Shown one piece after another: positions 45,283 to 51,949 of a stretch of DNA of 64,000 nucleotides; the stretch's first letter is position 1, and every line of letters begins with the position of its first letter. The position numbers were made by a program, and so were the translations under genes. The DNA comes from Myroides oncorhynchi. Lineage in GTDB: Bacteria; Bacteroidota; Bacteroidia; Flavobacteriales; Flavobacteriaceae. The notes under the pieces are model-generated. The model ran no database searches and was not told the origin of the DNA. It was given only the letters and a program-made list of their open reading frames with translations. The stretch lies in assembly GCF_020905415.1 (NCBI RefSeq), contig NZ_JAJJMP010000001.1, positions 2,119,501 to 2,183,500 of the forward strand, read 5' to 3'.

Positions 45283-45839
45283 TTAGAAGATGTATTTGTT
45301 GTTGAACTCGATTTCGTACGTTGTCTATTATAATGCTTGATATGGTGTTAGAAAATTCATTTTAGTAATTGAATTACTCTGGTTAAAAGTACTTTATTTT
45401 AAAAGAACTATATCAGTTAAAAAATCAATTCATCTTTTGAAGAATAAAAAGCATAAATAAGTGTACAGTTAGAACAGTTATGGTAGGACGAGACATAGTG
45501 GTCGGCTAGTGATCGCATAGTGGTCGCATAATTTTAGCCTATTTTAATACGACCACTATGGTATCACTATCCCATAATATTACTATCATGCTGTACCTTC
45601 TTAGTAAGTGAATAGTTGGAGAAAGAAGTTTAAGGTTATTGAGAGCCTGTATTTAGAGATTTTGTTAGAGAGCGATATCTTATTTGAACGTAATTATTAG
45701 CGGTATAGTAGGTGTTGTCTTATCCCTGATTATAGCTAATTATGCTCTATAGCTTCTAGTTTGTTATGGTTTATGACTATAGGATTTGATATATAGAGGT
45801 TAAAATCTTTTCTTTGGAACAACTAAACTCTTTAACTAG
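45283..45839. other. Intergenic region with iteron-like cluster
   Basis: About 560 bases without a supported gene between divergent genes. The only clear structure is the repeat cluster at 45494-45570. I found no convincing promoter, though one is needed on each side. Confidence 0.55.
45494..45570. repeat. Cluster of direct and inverted TAGTGRTCG repeats
   Basis: CATAGTGGTCG occurs at 45494-45504 and 45516-45526, with the variant TAGTGATCG between them (45507-45515). After a 23-base AT-rich spacer the exact inverse CGACCACTATG follows (45550-45560), then TATCACTA (45562-45569), the inverse of TAGTGATA. The block therefore has three direct units facing two inverted ones, and can also fold as an 11-bp hairpin. 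Confidence 0.75.
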
Positions 45840-46277
45840 ATGATTGAACAAGAAAAGAGATTGTCCTATCAGTATTCATTAGGACATCTGATACTAAATA
45901 TATTGTTGACTATCCTGTTTTGTAGTATTGCTACAATCAGTCATGATGTTGGTGATTATTGGTTTGTGATTATAAAGTATGTAATTACAGTGTTAGTTAC
46001 TGTTATAACAGTAAGTCAAGTTTTATATCTCTGTACTGCTTATATAAGGGAAGATAAGCTGATACTCAAAAAGTATTTTAGAAGGGAGAAACATTATATA
46101 ACTAAGCAATTAGTCAACGTAAAGAAGTATAATCTTGGGCGTATTCATCTCATCATGGTATCTCTGAAGGGGGTAGATGGAAGCATAGAAAGATATATGA
46201 TTATGAATATCTATGCATGGTATGCACAGTCTGTATATGATGCCGAAGAGGAATTGAGTAAATGGTCTGATAAGTAA
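45840..46277 (+). CDS. Membrane protein with PH-like tail, unknown function
   Basis: A 145-residue protein that I do not recognise. It has two predicted helices (about 15-33 and 41-66) joined by a short loop, then a cytoplasmic-type domain of beta strands (REDKLILKKYF, ITKQLVNVKKYNLG, IHLIMVSLKGVDGSIERYMI) that looks like the bacterial PH-like fold often found after two helices. A C-terminal helix follows. The Lys and Arg distribution places the tail inside the cell. It is a single gene that converges on the oxidase operon; a 143-bp palindrome lies immediately downstream. Confidence 0.6.
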   Translation: MIEQEKRLSYQYSLGHLILNILLTILFCSIATISHDVGDYWFVIIKYVITVLVTVITVSQVLYLCTAYIREDKLILKKYFRREKHYITKQLVNVKKYNLGRIHLIMVSLKGVDGSIERYMIMNIYAWYAQSVYDAEEELSKWSDK

Positions 46278-46313
46278 AGAACAGCGTTATAACCTGAAAT
46301 AGGGGAATAAAAA

Positions 46314-46456
46314 TATCCCCCATTAGAATAGATAAGATATTGGGAACAGTGATGTAAGTAATCTATAAAAAAGAGAGTTTTGGGAGCGTTCTCTTGATAT
46401 GACAATATATAGATTACCTTACAGGAAATACAATACTTATCTACTAATGAGGGATA
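46314..46456. repeat. 143-bp imperfect inverted repeat (MITE-like or long hairpin)
   Basis: The left end TATCCCCCATTAG (46314-46326) matches the inverse of the right end (46444-46456) at 12 of 13 positions. Inside, TAGATAAG and GTAAGTAATCTATA (46354-46367) pair with matching right-arm segments (TATAGATTACCTTAC, 46409-46423). An inner stem AAGAGA / TCTCTT closes the centre. It fills the gap between two convergent genes. No target-site duplication is obvious. Confidence 0.65.
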
Positions 46457-46487
46457 CAATGTGCGCAGTGTTGGGGAGAACACTGAG

Positions 46488-46655
46488 TTAGTAAAGACCT
46501 TTTATAAACTGATAGTCTTTTTCTTCTTTAATTTCTTTTTTCCACATCTCCTTATTCTTAGAAGAGTAGAGATAGATTTTAATCACCTTAGAAATGATAA
46601 CACCTGAGATAATCAGTATGGCTAAGATGAGAAATAGTGATATCATAATAATCAT
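46488..46655 (-). CDS. 55-residue single-helix membrane protein of the oxidase operon
   Basis: A short gene starting seven bases after the stop of the cytochrome subunit gene at 46663. The protein has one transmembrane helix (about 3-23, ISLFLILAILIISGVIIS) and a basic then mixed-charge tail (SSKNKEMWKKEIKEEKDY). By size, topology and place at the end of a bd-type oxidase operon it recalls CydX or CcoS-like accessory subunits, but there is no sequence signature to prove this. The frame is clean with ATG start and TAA stop. Confidence 0.6.
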   Translation of the reverse strand: MIIMISLFLILAILIISGVIISKVIKIYLYSSKNKEMWKKEIKEEKDYQFIKGLY

Positions 46656-46662
46656 AGTCTTC

Positions 46663-48000
46663 TTATTTAATGTTTAAGATATATTGAGTCAGATCTTCCA
46701 TATCCGTATCATTGATCTGAGGGAAAGGAGGCATCTGTGGTGCATCAGGACGTTTCTTACCTGGAGACTTAATCCACTTGATTAGATCCGTTTTATTATC
46801 GGTATATATTTCTTGCATTTCTGTCACAGGAGGCCCTACTAGTGGTGTCTTCTCTTTATGACAGGCAGCACAGTAGCTATTAAATACTGCCTTACCCTTA
46901 GCTGTATTATCACCAGAAGCCTCGGCAGTAGCTATAGCTTGTTTTTCTTCTTCTTGTTGGTTAGCTGCTTGTTCTCTAGCTTCTTTTGAAGCTTGTTCAA
47001 ATTCTGCCGTTTTTTGAGCCATAAGTTCTCGGTGTGGATTGATGGCATTGGCTCTATATACATGTCGCCCACTTCCCATGAATACAACTACAACCCCCAT
47101 AGAGACCACTATTCTTCTGAAGTATCTGTCCAGTTGGTCATCTGTACCTCTTAGTGTTATGACCATATAGTACACTGCATATACTGCTACTGCCACACCT
47201 GATAAGATCACTCCCATCATTCCCCAACTAAATCCTTTGGCAGGTAAGGTAGCCATCACGATAGGACCAAATAAGAACTGGGCTACTGATGCACCTAACG
47301 CTAACTGATATCCAAGACGCTTAACCTTCGCTCTAGTGAATACTTTAAAGTATTCTTCAAAAGGATAGTTCTTACGCCCCATATACCAAGTGATAAATAG
47401 ACCTGTCAAGGCTAGTGATGCACAGATAAAATGGAAGTATCTAGGGAATACATTTGGCAGGGCTAAAGCAGATAAGAATCCTCTTACACTCATCCATTTC
47501 TCAGGGAATAACATCAAATTAATATTTACTAAGAAGATTAGGGGAATGAATAAGAACATAACCACTGCTAGAGCATTGATAGAAATGTGTAACAACTTCA
47601 TATTTGCCATTACTTCCCAAGTGTACTTGTGTAAGTAGGTCAATAGGAAAACAATCGCTACCATAGGGATAATCAATATCCACATAATTCCTGTCAAAGA
47701 GTTAGCTGTGTAAAAATAAATGGTGTATAGTGCATTAATACTCAGTAGGGGAGCTACCCCTAGTACTACAGCTAATGATTTGTTTACTGTTATTGTCGCA
47801 GCTATTTCTTGTGCTAGTGTATCGTATTCTTTGTTTTTAAGTCCTTTTATTTCTGCCCATAGCGTTGCTATAGAACCTCCTACCATTAAGTTTACAAACA
47901 CAATATGTGCTAAGAATGAAACTACTAATAGAATAACTAGTAACCACTCTGGTAATGGTAAGTCTAAGGGGATATCTTTAGGTAATGGAGTATTATTCAT
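46663..48000 (-). CDS. Cytochrome bd superfamily-like subunit with C-terminal haem c (second subunit)
   Basis: 445 residues with about eight predicted helices followed by a cytochrome c domain with CAACH (about 375-379) and PQMPPFPQINDTDMEDL. The N-terminal FLAHIVFVNLMVGGSIATLW and the later GSGRHVYRANAINPH correspond in place to the haem-ligand helices and the R-x-P loop of CydA-like proteins. It is therefore probably a diverged bd-type subunit that receives electrons from a soluble or membrane cytochrome c. An Ala/Glu/Gln-rich linker (about 320-355) joins the two parts. Its start overlaps the end of the gene upstream by eight bases. Substrate and oxygen-reducing ability are not known. Confidence 0.7.
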   Translation of the reverse strand: MNNTPLPKDIPLDLPLPEWLLVILLVVSFLAHIVFVNLMVGGSIATLWAEIKGLKNKEYDTLAQEIAATITVNKSLAVVLGVAPLLSINALYTIYFYTANSLTGIMWILIIPMVAIVFLLTYLHKYTWEVMANMKLLHISINALAVVMFLFIPLIFLVNINLMLFPEKWMSVRGFLSALALPNVFPRYFHFICASLALTGLFITWYMGRKNYPFEEYFKVFTRAKVKRLGYQLALGASVAQFLFGPIVMATLPAKGFSWGMMGVILSGVAVAVYAVYYMVITLRGTDDQLDRYFRRIVVSMGVVVVFMGSGRHVYRANAINPHRELMAQKTAEFEQASKEAREQAANQQEEEKQAIATAEASGDNTAKGKAVFNSYCAACHKEKTPLVGPPVTEMQEIYTDNKTDLIKWIKSPGKKRPDAPQMPPFPQINDTDMEDLTQYILNIK

Positions 48001-49453
48001 CTTTGTTATTGTTTAATTTTTGTTCTATAAAATGTTCTACAGAGTGAGTAGGGTTAAGATGTGCTCCAGCACTCTGCGCTCCTTCTAGTGTCGCCCCACT
48101 CTGTTGTAAATAGAAAATATAATGGGCTAGTGCATCTAGTTCTTCTTCGTTACCTGGATAAGGAGGCATATAGGTTCTACCGTTGTGCATATTAGGTATA
48201 TACGCTTTCATAGAGTTGATATCTAAAGGTTTTCCTATTCCATACATTTTTTCGAATACGAATATGATAGAGTTTATCCCCTGACTAGTATGACATCGAG
48301 AACACGCTATCATAAACACATCTTTACCTGCCTCTAGTTTATTCTCTTCTGTAATCTCTGTGATAGAGGTATAAGTAGAGTGCTTCAGTATACCGTCTCG
48401 CTGTAGCAGAGGGTAGTCTTCTTCTCTGATCAGGTTAGAGTACATATAGTTGCCGATGACATAAGGCTTGCGGATAAATTCTCGTACACGTTCGAATATT
48501 CCTAAGAAACCAAGCGATAGTACAAAAGGAATAATCACAATGATAAGGCTGACTTTTTTAGGCTTCCACAGTGTCCAGATTGCCAACAGAGCTAGTGAAC
48601 TAGTCGCTATTAGGATAATGTATTTTAATAAATCATAGTATTTAGCAAAGTCCATAGTACCTACCGCGGTACTCATATTCGCTGTCATCGCATCAGGTAT
48701 CACGTTATAGTAATAAATAGAAGCTAGAATAGATAGAGGTAACCATAGTAATACCCATATAGCTGTAGTCTTAAGAGCTGTAGGTCTGATCGCACTAGAC
48801 TTTTTAGTGAACAACATAATCAGTAAGAACCCAAAGGCTCCTGCTACGACCATAGCTGTAGGTGTTCTAAATAATAGCTGAGGTAAGTAAATAGGGTTAG
48901 TCAATGCACTTACTAAAGATTGTTGTTGTATCCAGTTACCAGGATCCATCATAAATCCTAATATCGCTACGATAATAGCCATGGTAAGCCACGAGAACCC
49001 AGAAAGGAACCAACCGAATCGGATATGACGTTGTTTAGCACGTAGAGATTTATTAGAGTTCTTCCAGGTTAAGAAATAGATCATGATAAAGACTACTTCT
49101 AATACAAATACAATCCATTCTGTAAACCATCCCCAGTAGAAAACACGGATTAAACTACCAATAGAGTTAGGGCTAATTAGTGCTGCTGAGAACCATATAC
49201 CGACTCCTGTCATCGCTCCCATTGTGGTTGTGATCACAAAGCCGACCATCATCATACGGTGTACCATCTTATCCCAGGCAAGATCAGTGATATCTTCTGG
49301 TCCGCTTTTGACTACTCCTTGTTGTTCTAATAATGTAATATAAGGCAAGAACCCAACGGCTAGCCCATGGTTTATAAATACGTGAATAATCGCTATCATC
49401 GCAATGAGGAAACGATCGTTCAACCAGTCTAAATGAAATAGAGGGAAATCCAT
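47993..49453 (-). CDS. Cytochrome bd superfamily CydA-like subunit with C-terminal haem c
   Basis: 486 residues. About eight helices are present, with His24 and His29 in IIHVFINHG near the start, where CydA has its first haem ligand. FYWGWFTEWIVFVLEVVFIMIYF lies in the third or fourth helix, and FERVREFIRKPYVIGNYMY near the end of the membrane part is analogous to the GRQPW loop of CydA. A C-terminal cytochrome c domain has CSRCH (about 385-389) and GRTYMPPYPG. Fusion of a CydA-like core to haem c fits the non-quinol (OR-C-like) branches of the bd superfamily; assignment to a named branch needs a tree. It is preceded by AraC-type direct repeats and the AraC-family gene. Confidence 0.75.
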   Translation of the reverse strand: MDFPLFHLDWLNDRFLIAMIAIIHVFINHGLAVGFLPYITLLEQQGVVKSGPEDITDLAWDKMVHRMMMVGFVITTTMGAMTGVGIWFSAALISPNSIGSLIRVFYWGWFTEWIVFVLEVVFIMIYFLTWKNSNKSLRAKQRHIRFGWFLSGFSWLTMAIIVAILGFMMDPGNWIQQQSLVSALTNPIYLPQLLFRTPTAMVVAGAFGFLLIMLFTKKSSAIRPTALKTTAIWVLLWLPLSILASIYYYNVIPDAMTANMSTAVGTMDFAKYYDLLKYIILIATSSLALLAIWTLWKPKKVSLIIVIIPFVLSLGFLGIFERVREFIRKPYVIGNYMYSNLIREEDYPLLQRDGILKHSTYTSITEITEENKLEAGKDVFMIACSRCHTSQGINSIIFVFEKMYGIGKPLDINSMKAYIPNMHNGRTYMPPYPGNEEELDALAHYIFYLQQSGATLEGAQSAGAHLNPTHSVEHFIEQKLNNNKDE

Positions 49454-49470
49454 AATGTATTATTTTTCAG

Positions 49471-49478
49471 CAAAGTTA
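49471..49478 (-). promoter_or_regulatory. -7 box of the haem-c bd-type oxidase operon
   Basis: The minus strand reads TAACTTTG followed by C, an exact TAnnTTTG match. The predicted start of transcription is near 49465, about 12 bases before the ATG. The -33 region has TTTC instead of TTG, which fits dependence on an activator. Confidence 0.6.
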
Positions 49479-49500
49479 GAACCCTATCTACTGAAACATA

Positions 49501-49530
49501 TTACACTAAACGTGGTGATATTTACACTAA
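49501..49530 (-). promoter_or_regulatory. AraC-type direct-repeat operator
   Basis: TTACACTAA occurs at 49501-49509 and again at 49522-49530: the same orientation, 21 bases apart (two helical turns), as in classical AraC-family operators. The near copy ends about 36 bases upstream of the predicted transcription start. Confidence 0.6.
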
Positions 49531-49580
49531 TCAATTTAGAACAGTGTGATAAAAGCGAATTGTATTTAAGTAATCAATTC

Positions 49581-50468
49581 TTAGTTCTGTTTTCTGAATT
49601 CTTCAGGGGATAGCCCTGTATTCTTTTTAAAGAATCTAGAGAAGTAAGCATTGTTCTTAAAGTCGAGTTCATAAGAGATCTCTGTAATCGATAAATCGGC
49701 ATTGACCAATAATCGTTTACATTCTAAGATAACTCTGTTACGGATAACTTCACCTGCTGTTGTACCTACTACCTTTTTGCATAAAGAGTTGAGGTGATTA
49801 GGAGTGATGTGTAGCATATCAGCGTATTCTCCAGGCAATCTCTTCTCTATAAAATGATCTTCTACGAGCTTCTCAAAATTCTTGATAATGAAGTGCGCCC
49901 CCTTAGTCTCATTAGGTTCTTCTGGCTCGAATACTTTTTTGACTAAGAATAGCTGTGTCTCTAGGAATAGTTCTAGCATTAAGACTTTGATATAGTCTTT
50001 CTGTAAAGGTTGGTTTGCTGTATAGGCATAATACATCTTCTCAAACTTAGTGTGTAGTGTCTCATAGCACTTCTCACAAGAGAATTTAGAGTACTGCGCA
50101 TTTCCTCCGAAGAAGGTAAACTCCTTTAGATAGTTCGGATTGACTAAGAATGTACGCAGAAAATTATCATTGAAATTGATGAGAAACCCTTTGGTTCCAG
50201 GTTCGAATTCCCATTTGTGTACTTGCGAAGGGTTGAGATAAAATAAGCATTTCTCCTCAATAGAGAATTTCTCGAAGTCAATAGAGTGTATTCCTTTTCC
50301 TTCTGCTACGAAGAGGATTTGATAGAATGCATGTCTATGAGGAGCAGATACCATATTCGGTCTATTAGAAATAAACTCTTCAAGTCGATATACTACACAG
50401 TCTTGTGATATATTGTTATTGTCGAGTAGGTTACAGATGTTGTAAATTGGAATACTATTGTTCTCCAT
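49581..50468 (-). CDS. AraC-family transcriptional regulator
   Basis: 295 residues: an N-terminal cupin-type sensor (about 25-115; PHRHAFYQILFVAEGKGIHSIDFE), a linker and a C-terminal double helix-turn-helix (about 195-292; LPGEYADMLHITPNHLNSLCKKVVG and NNAYFSRFFKKNTGLSPEEFRKQN). It is encoded directly upstream of, and on the same strand as, the haem-c bd-type oxidase genes, with a tandem 21-bp-spaced operator in the gap, so it probably activates them (inference). The ligand is unknown; the cupin fold often binds small organic molecules. Confidence 0.9.
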   Translation of the reverse strand: MENNSIPIYNICNLLDNNNISQDCVVYRLEEFISNRPNMVSAPHRHAFYQILFVAEGKGIHSIDFEKFSIEEKCLFYLNPSQVHKWEFEPGTKGFLINFNDNFLRTFLVNPNYLKEFTFFGGNAQYSKFSCEKCYETLHTKFEKMYYAYTANQPLQKDYIKVLMLELFLETQLFLVKKVFEPEEPNETKGAHFIIKNFEKLVEDHFIEKRLPGEYADMLHITPNHLNSLCKKVVGTTAGEVIRNRVILECKRLLVNADLSITEISYELDFKNNAYFSRFFKKNTGLSPEEFRKQN

Positions 50469-50620
50469 ATTTCTAATATTTTAGGCAAAGATAGGAATAT
50501 GTTAAATTCTTTAAATGGTGATTGAATAGAAATAAGTTATGGTGTGATTAAGATTTAGTACTTTAGGAGTGATATTGTCGTTTATATATAAACATATTTA
50601 AAGCTTATAATCCATATCAA

Positions 50621-51340
50621 ATGAGTCAGAATAATTATAATCCAGAGTATATAAAAAGTCTGTTTAATCAGATGAGTGGTTCTTATGAACGGATAAATTA
50701 TATTACTTCATTTGGATTTTCTATTCGTTGGCGAAGACAGTTGATTAAAGAGCTACAACCTTCACCTGAAAAAGTTGAAGTAATAGATCTTATGACGGGT
50801 ATAGGGGAAATGTGGGGTGTTATAAAGAGAAATTTTCCACAAGCTAAGTTATCTGCTTTAGACTATAGCAATGAGATGATTAAAAGAGCAGAGCAGAGAA
50901 ATCAAACAGAGTATACAGGAGAGGTAGATTTACTTCATCAGAATGTACTAGTGAGTAGCTTGCCTTCAGGGCACTATGACTATGTTACTTGTGCTTTTGG
51001 TTTAAAGACATTTAATGAAGAGCAAATACAAATATTGGCTAAAGAAGTAGAAAGAATACTCAAACCTAATGGACAATTTGCTTTTATAGAAGTTTCTGAA
51101 CCTAAAAATAGTATTCTCAAGTTGTTATATGGTTTTTATTTAGGAAGTATTGTCCCTGTATTAGGAGCTTTATTGTTTGGAGGAATTAATGAATATAAGA
51201 TGCTGTGGAGATATACGAATAAGTTTAAAGATGTGACTAAGAGTGCACAATGTTTTGAGGCAGTAGGACTAGACGTTAAAAAGCATTCTTATTTCTTTGG
51301 TTGTGCTACAGGATTTAGTGGATATAAGAAATTAATATAA
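50621..51340 (+). CDS. UbiE/MenG-like class I methyltransferase
   Basis: 239 residues with YERINYITSFGFSIRWRRQLIKEL at the start (about 18-41), the typical UbiE/MenG opening, then the SAM motif IDLMTGIGEMWG (about 56-67), ALDYSNEMIKRA and VTCAFGLKTFN. The glycine motif reads D-L-M-T-G-I-G-E rather than the usual D-x-A-x-G-T-G-D, and the C-terminal part contains hydrophobic segments (LLYGFYLGSIVPVLGALLFGG). It is a paralogue of the quinone methyltransferases rather than certainly the menaquinone enzyme itself. The next gene, GNAT, starts 36 bases downstream, so the two may be cotranscribed. Confidence 0.8.
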   Translation: MSQNNYNPEYIKSLFNQMSGSYERINYITSFGFSIRWRRQLIKELQPSPEKVEVIDLMTGIGEMWGVIKRNFPQAKLSALDYSNEMIKRAEQRNQTEYTGEVDLLHQNVLVSSLPSGHYDYVTCAFGLKTFNEEQIQILAKEVERILKPNGQFAFIEVSEPKNSILKLLYGFYLGSIVPVLGALLFGGINEYKMLWRYTNKFKDVTKSAQCFEAVGLDVKKHSYFFGCATGFSGYKKLI

Positions 51341-51375
51341 AGGGAATAACAAGTAGATTTTAGAAGTAATAAGTT

Positions 51376-51798
51376 ATGGAAATAAAGACAACTACAGAGA
51401 TAGATGATCATAATGCGATGGCGATTAAGGAGATATTATCTTCTTATAATGTAAGTCATACGACACATTTATCAGATTGTATCAATGAATCACTAGAGAT
51501 TACTTTAGTAGAAGAAGGAGAGGTAATAGGCGGGATATTAGGTCGTTCATTATGGGGAACACTAGAGATACAGAACCTCGCTGTGAAAGAGAGTCATAGA
51601 GGACAAGGCCTTGGTAAGAAACTTATGTTAGCAGCAGAACAGGTAGCTATAGAACGCAACTGTAAGTATATATCATTGAATACTTTTTCGTTTCAAGCTT
51701 CTGACTTTTATCAATCTTTAGGCTATGATATTTTTGCAGAAGAGAAGGATTATCCTTTAGGATATTCTAAGGTGTATCTGCGTAAGGTGTTGAGGTAG
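51376..51798 (+). CDS. GNAT-family N-acetyltransferase
   Basis: 140 residues with the GNAT core: LAVKESHRGQGLGKKLMLAAE (about 72-92) contains the acetyl-CoA pyrophosphate-binding R-G-x-G-x-G motif. The C-terminal NTFSFQASDFYQSLGYDIFAE is the last conserved strand-helix unit. The substrate is unknown; it could be a small molecule or a protein N-terminus. It is probably cotranscribed with the methyltransferase upstream. The DNA after it is a short AT-rich gap before the radical SAM gene. Confidence 0.88.
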   Translation: MEIKTTTEIDDHNAMAIKEILSSYNVSHTTHLSDCINESLEITLVEEGEVIGGILGRSLWGTLEIQNLAVKESHRGQGLGKKLMLAAEQVAIERNCKYISLNTFSFQASDFYQSLGYDIFAEEKDYPLGYSKVYLRKVLR

Positions 51799-51922
51799 TG
51801 TTTTCTGAAAAAAGGATGAGGTTTTTTTAGTTATGTAAAACGCTGTTTATTTGTTTGTTAAATGTTGATTAAATAAGAAATATTGTATGTCATATACAGT
51901 TTTTTACTCGGTTGAATAGTAG

Positions 51923-51930
51923 TATCTTTG
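51923..51930 (+). promoter_or_regulatory. -7 box of the radical SAM gene
   Basis: TATCTTTG followed by C, an exact -7 match, 19 bases before the GTG start. No TTG lies at the expected distance upstream. Confidence 0.5.
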
Positions 51931-51949
51931 CACTCCAAAATTAGATACA

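Noticed and set aside
45494..45570. Reading the repeat cluster as a CRISPR array
   Set aside because: Units are short (9-11 bases), partly inverted, lack regular unique spacers, and no cas genes are present.
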